Part shown: piece by piece, positions 1-8,323 of the stretch
How positions within the stretch are numbered: position 1 is the stretch's first letter
Layout of the letters: each line of letters starts with the position of its first letter
Assembly: GCF_010993955.1 (NCBI RefSeq)
Contig: NZ_WIXL01000004.1
Span: 1-64,000, forward strand
Origin: Oceanobacillus halotolerans
GTDB lineage: Bacteria; Bacillota; Bacilli; Bacillales; Amphibacillaceae
Length of the DNA stretch: 64,000 nt
Direction of reading: 5' to 3'
Position numbers and translations under genes: made by a program
Notes under the pieces: generated by a model
The model's input: the letters and a program-made list of their open reading frames with translations, nothing else
Databases searched by the model: none
Told to the model about the DNA's origin: nothing

Positions 1-96
1 AGTAGAATACAGAACTCAACCCAGCCAATCAGCTGCATAATAAAACTCTAACTTTTAGGGGTAACCACCAAATCATACGCTTTTTATATGAATCTA

Positions 97-1272
97 TTAG
101 TTTACACGTCTTACAAGTCCAGAAAATTGACCTGCCCAATAACCACTATCCATTCTTTCAACAGCTACACCAGTACTGCTTTGGGATCCAATAAATTTGC
201 CGCCGCCAACATAAATCCCAACATGGCCATTCGTTCCATTTGTATTGAAGAATACGAGGTCTCCTGGCTGCATGTTACTTGGTGAAACTTGTGAACCTAC
301 ATTAGCCAATGCACCTGTTTGAGCTGGTAAAGAATACCCTGCCTGTGAGTAAGCCCATGATACAAACCCAGAACAGTCAAAGAATCCATTTCGAATATCG
401 GATGCGGTACGTCCACCACCATACACATACCTAGAGTTTCCTCCAGTGTATTTATACCCAGCATTAATTGCAGCACTAAGATTTCCACTACCACTAGCTG
501 GTGATTCATTACTTAGCTGTTTCACGTTACTTTCGGATGTAGAGGAAGGCTCGTCTACTATACTACTTTGAACTTGTTGTTCCAAAGCCACCAAGTTGCT
601 TTCTTCCATTTCTAATTCTTCTATTAAGTTATTTAAATTATTTTCTTTTTCTTTTAATTCTTCTTTTTTCGTTTCATTTTGTTCCTTTTGTTCTAGGATT
701 ACGTCTTGCATTCCTTCAATTTCTATCTTTTTAGCTTCTAGTTCTTCCAATTTTTTTTGTATATCTTCTTGTTTCGTTTCTACTTCTGCTTTATCTGCTT
801 CCTGTTTTTCCATTAACGCCGCATCAGAATCTGTTATTTTTGTAACGGCAGAAACACGATTAATAAAATCTCCAAAGCTTTTTGAGCCAAAAATCACTTC
901 TAAGAAACCGATATTTCCACCATTTTTTTGATAAGATACTGCTCGTTCTTTTAAAATATCGTAGCGTTCTTCAATTGCCTCTTCCAACTCTTCAATTTCT
1001 TCTTCTAATTTAGCTATTTCTTCTTCTGTTATAGCTATTTCCTCTTCTGTTTCTTGCATTTTTTCTTTGTTAATTGTTAATGCTTCTTGTGTTTGTTCAA
1101 TTTCTTTATTGATTTCTTCTAACTCTATTAAAACGTCTGCGACTTGATCTTCTGCGTCTGATAGTTCTGATCGAATCTCTTCCAACTCTTCGGCTTGCAC
1201 ATAGTCAGTCATTAACACACTACTAAACCCTACAACACTAGCAGTAGTTAATGTAATAAGTGTTTTCTTCAA
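97..1272 (-). CDS. CwlO-like NlpC/P60 peptidoglycan hydrolase
   Basis: Secreted cell-wall endopeptidase predicted to cut peptide stems of peptidoglycan. An N-terminal signal peptide ending in VQA is followed by about 220 residues of Glu/Lys-rich coiled coil, a Ser-rich linker and a C-terminal NlpC/P60 domain of about 120 residues. The catalytic Cys is visible in FDCSGFV and the His in GHVGIYVG. This coiled-coil plus NlpC/P60 layout is that of B. subtilis CwlO. I chose the TTG at 1272 because a GGGGGG run lies about 7 bases before it; an ATG at 1293 would add seven residues ahead of the signal peptide and has no ribosome site. It is transcribed divergently from the exporter gene at 1609. Family assignment is firm; equivalence to CwlO rather than another coiled-coil hydrolase is inference. 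Confidence 0.93.
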   Translation of the reverse strand: MKKTLITLTTASVVGFSSVLMTDYVQAEELEEIRSELSDAEDQVADVLIELEEINKEIEQTQEALTINKEKMQETEEEIAITEEEIAKLEEEIEELEEAIEERYDILKERAVSYQKNGGNIGFLEVIFGSKSFGDFINRVSAVTKITDSDAALMEKQEADKAEVETKQEDIQKKLEELEAKKIEIEGMQDVILEQKEQNETKKEELKEKENNLNNLIEELEMEESNLVALEQQVQSSIVDEPSSTSESNVKQLSNESPASGSGNLSAAINAGYKYTGGNSRYVYGGGRTASDIRNGFFDCSGFVSWAYSQAGYSLPAQTGALANVGSQVSPSNMQPGDLVFFNTNGTNGHVGIYVGGGKFIGSQSSTGVAVERMDSGYWAGQFSGLVRRVN

Positions 1273-1293
1273 TTCGATTCCCCCCCGAATCAT

Positions 1294-1608
1294 TTATTTC
1301 AACGTAACGTTTATCTTTCTTATGTAACAGATGATGTCTATCACGTTATATAATCTATTACTTTTTACTAGATATTTCGTAGTATATCAGCAAAACATAA
1401 CATGCATGTTAGAGAAATATTACAATTATATTTCATTTTTTGACAGAAAACTCAATAAACGAGATCTTCTTAGCCAATAAACCTCAATTATTATAATAAA
1501 AATCTAGCATCATGTAAATAGATTCCTTTTATAGCTGACTATTGCCTTTAATGGAAGGGGGAAATTTAACGATAGTTGCGTTACAATTAAAATGGAGGTG
1601 TTTGGCAG
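1294..1608. other. Divergent intergenic region, no gene seen
   Basis: AT-rich spacer between the divergently transcribed wall hydrolase and FUSC-like exporter. It must hold both promoters. I looked for a WalR-type double TGTWAH site and found only an imperfect pair near 1323 with wrong spacing, so none is claimed. Confidence 0.5.
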
Positions 1609-2625
1609 ATGAAGCTATTTCACATCGCTGGTAGTCGTGTTGTAAAAACAGCTGTTGCTATTTTCGTTACAGCTTGGCTTTGTGAATTATTAAATTGGCC
1701 ACCAGTTTTTGCCGTTATTACAGCAATTGTTACGTTAGAGCCTACTGTATCCGATTCCATTAAAAAAGGACTTGTGCGTTTTCCTGCTTCAGCTATCGGC
1801 TCAGCCTATGCAGTACTATTTATCGCACTTTTTGGGGATTCCCCATTAACTTACACACTTGCAGCTGTGTTTACCATTGTGACGTGCTATCGGTTAAAAT
1901 TACATGCAGGCCTTTTAGTTGCAACATTAACAGCAGTTGCCATGGTTGAAGTAATACATAGCAATTATTTCATTTCCTTTGTTATACGTTTAGGTACGAC
2001 AACCATCGGCTTAATCGTCTCTTCTGTTGTTAATATGTTTATTTTGCCACCAGACTACACAGAAAATATAGTAAAAAATATTCAACGCATAGGGAAACGA
2101 ACTGGGATTACCATTCAGAAGGTATTTCGTGATATTTTAGAAGATAAACCAGAGGAGAATAATGCAGAACGAAAACTAATGGATCAACTTGATAGAAAAA
2201 TACATCAAACAGAAACCTTGATTCGTTTTCAAAGAGAGGAATCGAAGTATCATCCGCTTGCTGGTCATGAAAAAAGTAAATTTCAACATGCTCAGGAACA
2301 ATTAAGACGGTTACGGTTAATTCAGTATCACTTAGATAATTTAGTGAACACACCCCTAAAAACGAATACATGGACCAGTGAAGAAAAGTCACTAATTTTA
2401 CATGCTGTTACAGAACTAGCTCAAGGAATGCAACAACAATCCTATTATAATCCAGCTAAACACCAACAGCAGTTAAAGCAACTAACTGAATTATTTTGGG
2501 AGGATAATGAAGAAATTACCAAAAAAAATGATGTACATCCAACTACATTTCCACCAGAACTTATCATCTTATATGAACTACTTTCCATTTATAACCTTGT
2601 TACACAATATTATCGAGAAACCTAA
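1609..2625 (+). CDS. FUSC / aromatic acid exporter family membrane protein (DUF939 type)
   Basis: Integral membrane protein of 338 residues. The first ~150 residues form about six hydrophobic segments with the family start MKLFHIAGSRVVKTA and the ITAIVTLEPTVSDS region; the remaining ~180 are hydrophilic and helical, matching the cytoplasmic C-terminal domain of the ArAE_1 family. Related proteins are annotated as aromatic acid exporters, but the substrate is rarely proven. The start has a clear AATGGAGGTG ribosome site. The gene stands alone and ends in a strong bidirectional terminator shared with the threonine aldolase gene. Substrate unknown. Confidence 0.88.
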   Translation: MKLFHIAGSRVVKTAVAIFVTAWLCELLNWPPVFAVITAIVTLEPTVSDSIKKGLVRFPASAIGSAYAVLFIALFGDSPLTYTLAAVFTIVTCYRLKLHAGLLVATLTAVAMVEVIHSNYFISFVIRLGTTTIGLIVSSVVNMFILPPDYTENIVKNIQRIGKRTGITIQKVFRDILEDKPEENNAERKLMDQLDRKIHQTETLIRFQREESKYHPLAGHEKSKFQHAQEQLRRLRLIQYHLDNLVNTPLKTNTWTSEEKSLILHAVTELAQGMQQQSYYNPAKHQQQLKQLTELFWEDNEEITKKNDVHPTTFPPELIILYELLSIYNLVTQYYRET

Positions 2626-2659
2626 AAGGAGGCTGTCAATTTAATGACAACCTCCTTTT
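2624..2659. terminator. Bidirectional terminator (exporter / ltaE)
   Basis: A 15-bp near-perfect stem, AAAAGGAGGCTGTCA against TGACAACCTCCTTTT, with a six-base loop, lies between two convergent genes. The A run on one side and T run on the other make it usable in both directions. Confidence 0.9.
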
Positions 2660-2664
2660 CCTAT

Positions 2665-3687
2665 TCATACTAAACAGTTTTTCGCACGTTCAATTGCCGT
2701 TTTCACCTCATCTGTTGATACATCAAAATGAGTCGTAAATCGTACAGTATTTGGTCCAAATGGAACAGCTAAAACGCCTTGTTCCTTTAATCGATCTAAG
2801 AATGCATTTGCACTTAGTCCCGCTTTTTCAGTATTGATGAGAACAATATTGGTATCAACACTATTTTCGACGGTTAACCCTTCAATTTCACCCAATCCTG
2901 TTGCTAGCAGGGATGCATTGGTATGATCCTCTTCTAATCGGTCAACCATCGTTTGCAATGCAACTAGGCCTGGTGCTGCAATAATTCCCGCTTGTCTTAA
3001 GCCTCCACCTAGACGTTTACGCCATTTACGTGCTTTTTTAATAAATTCCTTTGTTCCAGCAATGATCGATCCAACTGGTGCACCTAAACCTTTTGATAGG
3101 CAAAATTGTACAGAATCTGTATAGGTCGCATACTCTTTTACACTAATCCCTGTCGCCACTGATGCATTAAATATACGAGCACCATCAAGATGAACGGGAA
3201 TATGCTGAGATGATGCTAATTGATAGATTTCTTTCATATTTTCTAATGGTACAATTGCTCCACCTGCTCGGTTATGCGTATTTTCTAAACAAATCAAACT
3301 CGTTTCTGGTTGGTGAATGTCATCTACACGTAATGCTGCTTCGATGGCTTTGGGATCCATCGTACCATTTTCCCCATTAATTGTACGTGGTTGTACCCCA
3401 GCAAAAGCAGAGATAGAAGCACCTTCATAAAAGAAAATATGTGAATCTGCTTCTAAAATAATTTCTTCCCCAGGCTGGCAATGTGTTAATACTGCTATTT
3501 GATTCCCTTGTGTCCCACTTGGTACAAACATGGCTGCTTCTTTTCCTAACATTTGAGCAGCAGTTTCCTCTAATTCGATTAAAGTTGGATCTTCATTATA
3601 TACATCATCCCCAACTGGTGCGTCAAAAGCTGCCTGTCTCATTTCACGTGTTGGCTTTGTAACCGTATCACTACGTAAATCAATCAT
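2665..3687 (-). CDS. ltaE: Low-specificity L-threonine aldolase
   Basis: PLP enzyme splitting L-threonine (and allo-threonine) into glycine and acetaldehyde. The protein starts MIDLRSDTVTKPT, typical of the beta-eliminating lyase / threonine aldolase family, and carries the PLP-lysine region in LSKGLGAPVGS and the HLDGARIFNA motif. About 340 residues, the usual length. I prefer the ATG at 3687, since GGGAGAGG lies five bases ahead of it; the longer start at 3702 would overlap this site. Monocistronic, convergent with the exporter gene. Confidence 0.95.
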   Translation of the reverse strand: MIDLRSDTVTKPTREMRQAAFDAPVGDDVYNEDPTLIELEETAAQMLGKEAAMFVPSGTQGNQIAVLTHCQPGEEIILEADSHIFFYEGASISAFAGVQPRTINGENGTMDPKAIEAALRVDDIHQPETSLICLENTHNRAGGAIVPLENMKEIYQLASSQHIPVHLDGARIFNASVATGISVKEYATYTDSVQFCLSKGLGAPVGSIIAGTKEFIKKARKWRKRLGGGLRQAGIIAAPGLVALQTMVDRLEEDHTNASLLATGLGEIEGLTVENSVDTNIVLINTEKAGLSANAFLDRLKEQGVLAVPFGPNTVRFTTHFDVSTDEVKTAIERAKNCLV

Positions 3688-3927
3688 GTTATCCTCTCCC
3701 ACTATAACTTTATATCTATTGTAAGCAAATTCTTACTTGATTGAAACCTATTATACTCATTTAATTCACTCCGTAAAACATGTACAATGTTGCACTTAAA
3801 AAATTTTATTCATATGAACTTTATCCACTAACTAAAACTCCATCTCTTAAAATACACCAAAAGACAACACTTCGTTTGAAGGCAGATAACTGCTCCACCA
3901 AATGTGGAACACTTTTCACCGGATTCC

Positions 3928-4929
3928 TTATTGTAGATTAAATTCGTCCGCAATTAGTTGATAGGATTTTTTACGAGCTTTATAGCTATGTGTAATCGTA
4001 ACAATCATCAATTCTTCTGTATTATACACTTTCTGAAGATTAATTAATTGCTCCTTTACCTCTTTCGGATTACCAATAATCATCTTTTCTTTCTGTTTCT
4101 CTGCATCCTCTACCTCTTCTTCCGTATAAGCATATGATTTTGCCTCTTCTATTGAAGGAATACCATTTTTTCCTTCCCCTTTTGCTTGTTGAATTTTCCA
4201 TAGCTGTCCACTTAAGGCTAATTCTTCAGCCTCCTCTGTTGTTTCGGCACAAATAGCAGAGACCGCTACAATTACCTTTGGTGATGTATTAGGGTGAGTT
4301 GTAGATAATGAATCCCGATACCGTTTCACAATAGTAGGACCATCTTGATCACTCATAAAATGACCAAACGCATAGTGCATCCTTTTTTCGGCAGCTAAAA
4401 CTGCACTTTTTTCACTCGTTCCAAGAAGCCAAGGAACTGGCAAATTCTTCGGGACTGGTGAAGGCTTTACATTATGATAAAGATGACCTTCTGGAAAATC
4501 ATTATGTAAAAAATGAAGTAATTCATCTAACTTATCAGGCATATCTCGAACGTTCGCTAAAAAATCTCCTGATAAAGCCATAGAAGCTTCTGCAGATCCA
4601 CCTGGTGCTCGTCCAATCCCAACATCGACACGATTGGGAAACAAAGTAGCTAGAAGATTGTATCTTTCCGCTACATTATATGCCTTGTAATGTGGTAATA
4701 ATACCGCACCTGCTCCAAGGCGAATTTCCTTTGTTCTGGATCCAATCATGGCTAACATAATATCTGGCGCGGGACTTGCTAGACCTGACATATCATGATG
4801 TTCTGCCACCCAATAACGGGTAAACCCTAGTTGATCAGCCTTTTCGGCCAGTTCAATTGTACTTGATAAGGCATCATTAGCTGTATGCTCTTCTGATATA
4901 GGAGATTGATCAAGAATACTTAGTTTCAC
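3928..4929 (-). CDS. LLM-class flavin-dependent oxidoreductase (luciferase-like, MsnO8 type)
   Basis: Flavin-dependent monooxygenase-like protein of 333 residues with a bacterial luciferase TIM-barrel fold. Family marks include the start KLSILDQSPIS, RYWVAEHHDM and VDVGIGRAPGG. Members use FMNH2 or F420; in Bacillaceae FMN is expected. The start codon is GTG at 4929, preceded by a weak purine-rich site. It stands alone, divergent from the ECF operon at 5105. The substrate cannot be inferred. Confidence 0.9.
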   Translation of the reverse strand: MKLSILDQSPISEEHTANDALSSTIELAEKADQLGFTRYWVAEHHDMSGLASPAPDIMLAMIGSRTKEIRLGAGAVLLPHYKAYNVAERYNLLATLFPNRVDVGIGRAPGGSAEASMALSGDFLANVRDMPDKLDELLHFLHNDFPEGHLYHNVKPSPVPKNLPVPWLLGTSEKSAVLAAEKRMHYAFGHFMSDQDGPTIVKRYRDSLSTTHPNTSPKVIVAVSAICAETTEEAEELALSGQLWKIQQAKGEGKNGIPSIEEAKSYAYTEEEVEDAEKQKEKMIIGNPKEVKEQLINLQKVYNTEELMIVTITHSYKARKKSYQLIADEFNLQ

Positions 4930-5104
4930 CTGTTATCACTTCTTTCTATCTAAAATATGCTTGTTACCCATAGCTTTATTTTTAAACTCTTAAGCTTTTC
5001 CATAATTATACACCTCTTATCTGCTTTTTTTAAATTGTCATCATATTTTGCCGTTTCATTGTATATAGTTAAATGATGTTCTTCATAAAAAGGGGGAGGG
5101 GAGC

Positions 5105-5722
5105 GTGCATATAGCAGATGGTGTGATTAGTATTTCAGTCGCGGCCACGACAACAGTTGGTGCTGTCGGTATATTAGCCTATTCACTCAAAGGTACAAAA
5201 GAAGAAGAAATTCCTAAAATTAGTTTATTGGCTGGTGCATTTTTTGTTGCATCACTAATTAATATACCAATTGGTCCTACCTCCATACACCCACTCTTAG
5301 GTGGATTTCTCGGACTTGTCCTAGGACGACGTGCCCCATTTGCTATCTTTATAGGTCTTATTCTTCAAACACTTCTATTTCAACACGGTGGTATTAGTAC
5401 ATTTGGTACAAACATGCTACTGATGTCCATTCCAGCACTTTTCGTCAACTATTTATCTTCTATAAAGAAAAACATTCCCTTGTTTCTAAAAGGCTTCATC
5501 GCAGGTGTAATAGCTATTTGTATTGCGGTCTTCTTATTAATACTTTTGTTATTTCTTTCAGACCAGCGATATGCAGAAGGCACTTTTTCAGTAATTCGTT
5601 TGCTAGTGTTGGCCTATTTTCCACTAGCGATATTGGAAGGTATTGTCACAGGAGTAGCGTACAAGTATCTATATACAATGCGACCAAGTCTATTCAATGG
5701 GGCTGGAGGGACATCTTCATGA
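5105..5722 (+). CDS. cbiM: Ni/Co ECF transporter substrate-binding membrane protein CbiM/NikM
   Basis: Substrate-specific membrane (S) component of an energy-coupling-factor uptake system for cobalt or nickel. The protein begins MHIADG; in this family the N-terminal amine, His2 and later His residues bind the metal, so the GTG start at 5105 is fixed by function as well as by the GGGGGAGGGGA ribosome site. The LLFQHGGIST motif and six or so hydrophobic segments fit the family. Its stop overlaps the next start by four bases (ATGA), showing translational coupling. Whether the metal is Ni or Co cannot be decided; the DUF4198 partner downstream favours nickel. Confidence 0.92.
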   Translation: MHIADGVISISVAATTTVGAVGILAYSLKGTKEEEIPKISLLAGAFFVASLINIPIGPTSIHPLLGGFLGLVLGRRAPFAIFIGLILQTLLFQHGGISTFGTNMLLMSIPALFVNYLSSIKKNIPLFLKGFIAGVIAICIAVFLLILLLFLSDQRYAEGTFSVIRLLVLAYFPLAILEGIVTGVAYKYLYTMRPSLFNGAGGTSS

Positions 5723-6135
5723 AAAAGTATTGGCGTTGGAGCGTCTACCTTATTCTATTTTTCTTATTCGTGATTTTTTTTGAATCTGAAACCGTATTTG
5801 CTCACCGTATGGTTGTAGAACCGATTGAAGATGGTGTCGTTTACGTTCGGTATGATGATGGAACACCTGCTAGTGCTGCATACGTTACAGCCTATGATGA
5901 GACGGGGGACGTATTAGTAGAGGGGCAGGTCGATGAGGAGGGGTATTTTTATTATGATCACGATGAAGAGATAGATCGCTTTGTGGCTGACGATGGACTT
6001 GGTCATCGGTCAGCATCAAAAGACAAGATGGAGTCACCGCACATATTAGAGAAGATTCCATTAGTCATTCGAGCATTATTGGGAACAGGAGTTGTTGTTT
6101 TTATAGCAGCCATTTTTAGTTTTAGAAATAAATAA
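5719..6135 (+). CDS. Small membrane-anchored accessory protein of Ni/Co ECF system (NikL-like)
   Basis: 138-residue protein with a signal/anchor helix (after MKKYWRWSV), an extracytoplasmic region beginning AHRMVVEPIEDGVVYV, a short beta-rich segment of the carboxypeptidase-regulatory type (G.P..A.V.AYD..G) and a C-terminal helix ending FSFRNK. The start overlaps the cbiM stop and is preceded by GGAGGG at 5705. Position and architecture match the small accessory subunits (NikL/NikN group) reported in nickel-type ECF operons, but sequence alone does not settle which. Extracellular metal capture or S-component assistance is inference. Confidence 0.7.
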   Translation: MKKYWRWSVYLILFFLFVIFFESETVFAHRMVVEPIEDGVVYVRYDDGTPASAAYVTAYDETGDVLVEGQVDEEGYFYYDHDEEIDRFVADDGLGHRSASKDKMESPHILEKIPLVIRALLGTGVVVFIAAIFSFRNK

Positions 6136-6196
6136 AGTAACCAATAAGAGAATGCTCGTGATTACGTACTACAAATGTTATAAGGGGGATGACATC

Positions 6197-7030
6197 ATGA
6201 AAAGGAAATTATTGTTCGGAATTGCATTTTTGTGCTTTTTCTTTATATGGACACCTGCTATCGCTGCACATGAGTTATATATTGAAGTAGAGGAATTTAC
6301 AGATCAAGAGGAATTACGAGTCGATGTATTGTGGGGACATATTCGCGACTATGTTAGTGAAGCAGAGATAGAAGACTATCAATTACATGTTCGTTATCCA
6401 AGTGGAGACACAGAACAACTCCCCCTAGAAGCTGTTGGTGTTCATGCACGTGCCTACGTACCGATTATTGAGGAAGGAGATTATACATTTTGGGCTACAC
6501 GTGAGGCAAGTACCTATACACCAGAAGAGGAGGATATTACACAATTAAGTCTTCAAACTGCTAAAACCATTTATCAAACTGGTGACAATAATACAAATGC
6601 AGACCAGGCAATTGATGCAGATTTTGAAATCATTCCGACAAGCGACATTTCTGATTTTACAACTGGTACGTTTGAGGGAGTAGTCTATTTAGATGGGGAA
6701 CCAAGTGCTAATGCATCCATCACCGCTTATGGACCTAATCATGAAGTATTAGAAGGATTAACAAATGAAGAAGGTCACTTTGAATTCACATTTGATTCCG
6801 CTGGAAAATGGTTATTGAAGTCAGATCTTACATTAGAGGAGGATGGAACACTAGGGGAAGAAGCATATGAAGTTACAAGTCATACCTCAACACTCCTTGT
6901 GGACACCTCCATAGAACAGACGGAAAATGAAACAAACTTGATTGCCATGTTCGCGATGCTAGTAGTTGGTTTATTGTTCGGAGCTTCTGTTGCCATGTTT
7001 ATCCTAAAGTTAAAAGGAAAAACGTCATAG
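6197..7030 (+). CDS. DUF4198-type extracytoplasmic protein of Ni/Co transport operon (NikK-like)
   Basis: Protein of about 277 residues: signal peptide ending in AIAAHELYIEVEEF, an N-terminal DUF4198-like beta domain, a linker, a second beta domain (about 155-235, GVVYLDGEPSANASITAYG) resembling the one in the preceding gene, and a C-terminal transmembrane helix. The mature start AAHEL places a His at the N-terminus, typical of this metal-associated family. The ATG at 6197 follows AAGGGGG; upstream in-frame codons lack such a site. DUF4198 proteins cluster with nickel/cobalt transporters and are thought to bind metal outside the cell. Confidence 0.72.
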   Translation: MKRKLLFGIAFLCFFFIWTPAIAAHELYIEVEEFTDQEELRVDVLWGHIRDYVSEAEIEDYQLHVRYPSGDTEQLPLEAVGVHARAYVPIIEEGDYTFWATREASTYTPEEEDITQLSLQTAKTIYQTGDNNTNADQAIDADFEIIPTSDISDFTTGTFEGVVYLDGEPSANASITAYGPNHEVLEGLTNEEGHFEFTFDSAGKWLLKSDLTLEEDGTLGEEAYEVTSHTSTLLVDTSIEQTENETNLIAMFAMLVVGLLFGASVAMFILKLKGKTS

Positions 7031-7034
7031 CTTA

Positions 7035-7167
7035 AGGCTGTTTTCTAAAAGATTATTGCCCGTGGTAAAAGCGACTGTCCGGAGCGGAAATCAATGCACA
7101 ACTTTACTGCACATAATATAGATGTTGCGACGTAGGAAACAACAAAGGTATGCGAAAAGAGACTAAC
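7035..7167 (+). repeat. Interspersed repeat family C, short copy
   Basis: About 133 bp starting AGGCTGTTTTCTAAAAGATT and ending with GCGACGTAGGAAACAACAAA plus GTATGCGAAAAGAG. The same two ends recur near 36256/36853, 44576/44735, 51945/52682 (reverse) and 62582/63404 with different contents between them. This copy sits inside the ECF operon, between the DUF4198 gene and cbiQ. Confidence 0.8.
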
Positions 7168-7192
7168 TGAATGATAAGTGTGGTGAGTGAAA

Positions 7193-7924
7193 ATGGAAGA
7201 TCAATTAGAAGAAGATAAGATACGTAAATGGGCACTAGCATGGGAACCACGTACAAAATTAGTTGCCGTTATCCTCTTTATATTTGGAGTCATTAGTTTA
7301 ACAACGATACCCACTACAGTTACAGCTTATCTTTTTTCTCTACTAATGATCCTATTAATGGGTATATCCATCACACTCGTATTAAAACGATATTTAATTA
7401 TTTTACCATTTCTATTATTGATGACAATTCCACTGCTATTCAGTACTGGCTTGACGGTTTCCAATGAGAACCTCACATTTGCTATTCTTATTTTATTGAA
7501 AGCTTTTACCGCGATGACCGTTATATCCATTCTTTTAGATACACAAACAATGGAACAATTCATGAGAAGCCTTGCTGGTTTACGGGTCCATCCAATCATT
7601 ATCACCGTTTTAATGCATAGCTATCGATATGTATTTTTGTTTTTAGATGATATACAAAAAATGCAAATTGCTGCTAAATCACGTTTGTTTAAGGGCGGAA
7701 TTAGCATCAGAAACCTAAAGATCTTTGGTCAGCTAATCGGAGCATTGTTAATTCGTTCAGTGGACCGATCAGAACGTGTATACAAAGCAATGACATCACG
7801 TTCATTTGATGGACGATTAAGAGTGCGTCCAACTTCAACGATAACTAGTTTAGATTATCTTAAAACTTCTTTTATGCTCATGATGATCTTTTTATTAATT
7901 TTTGCAGAAAATTGGGTTGGATAG
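7193..7924 (+). CDS. cbiQ: ECF transporter transmembrane component CbiQ/EcfT
   Basis: Transmembrane coupling subunit that links the metal-binding CbiM to ATPase subunits. About 243 residues; N-terminal soluble start, about five hydrophobic segments, then the cytoplasmic coupling helices with the family signature ERVYKAMTSRSFDG. In this family the two Ala/Ser-Arg-Gly-type motifs contact the ATPase; here the second reads SRSFDG rather than the common SRGFDG. Start at the ATG 7193, with GGTGAG just upstream (a GTG at 7187 is possible). It is separated from the preceding accessory gene by a repeat copy, and no cbiO ATPase gene follows, which is unusual. Confidence 0.9.
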   Translation: MEDQLEEDKIRKWALAWEPRTKLVAVILFIFGVISLTTIPTTVTAYLFSLLMILLMGISITLVLKRYLIILPFLLLMTIPLLFSTGLTVSNENLTFAILILLKAFTAMTVISILLDTQTMEQFMRSLAGLRVHPIIITVLMHSYRYVFLFLDDIQKMQIAAKSRLFKGGISIRNLKIFGQLIGALLIRSVDRSERVYKAMTSRSFDGRLRVRPTSTITSLDYLKTSFMLMMIFLLIFAENWVG

Positions 7925-7956
7925 GAATAAAAGCAAGAAGAACCATTATAGACTAA

Positions 7957-8118
7957 AAAAGCCACGTCCTGTGGCAACTCCTATACTAGACCATCTGGAT
8001 GGTCGTACAGAGGTGAGGGAAGTCTCGCTACAGCTTTAGCACTGGCCAATGAAAACTCTTGCATCCTTATGTCTATCGGCAATTGGACGTCAATCACTCG
8101 AAGCTGGACGTGGCTTTT
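7957..8118. other. Structured intergenic element closed by a 13-bp inverted repeat
   Basis: AAAAGCCACGTCC at 7957-7969 pairs exactly with GGACGTGGCTTTT at 8106-8118 across 136 bases. Inside, GACCATC/GATGGTC (7989-8004) forms a local hairpin, and GCCAC at 7961 can alternatively pair with GTGGC at 7971. It may act as a terminator for cbiQ or be a small mobile element or RNA. Function unknown. Confidence 0.5.
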
Positions 8119-8146
8119 CAGGTTATTCAGTTATCTAATTTTTCAC

Positions 8147-8267
8147 ACGTTAGGAAAGTATAAAATTTTGCCAAGAAGTGGATTCGACGTAGCTAAAATT
8201 TTTATGTCCCAAGTATAAGAAAAACTAACACATTCGCTAAAAGACTAGCGAATGTGAGTTTTTCTAA
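8147..8267 (-). repeat. Double-hairpin repeat family A, copy 1
   Basis: About 120 bp with two inverted-repeat stems: AAAATTTT-GC arms around a 25-base centre, and an AGAAAAACT..CATTCGCT / AGCGAATG..AGTTTTTCT arm pair. It matches copies at 19945, 20238, 47310 and 57406, here in opposite orientation. It lies after cbiQ. Confidence 0.88.
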
Positions 8268-8282
8268 TACCTTCCTAGCAAT

Positions 8283-8318
8283 AAAACCTGTAACTCGCAT
8301 GGAAATGTTACAGGTTTT
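8283..8318. terminator. Terminator after nrnB
   Basis: Perfect 12-bp stem AAAACCTGTAAC / GTTACAGGTTTT with a 12-base loop, next to the nrnB stop codon. T runs on both sides suggest two-way use. Confidence 0.85.
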
Positions 8319-8323
8319 AGCCT

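Noticed and set aside
1323-1345. WalR-like TGT repeats upstream of the wall hydrolase
   Set aside because: Only one half matches and the spacing is off by one.
4930-5104. Cobalamin or NiCo riboswitch ahead of cbiM
   Set aside because: The leader is too short and shows no conserved B12-box or NiCo-type junction.
5518-5718. Longer N-terminal extension of the second ECF gene
   Set aside because: It overlaps cbiM in another frame; the ATG at 5719 has its own ribosome site and a proper signal helix.
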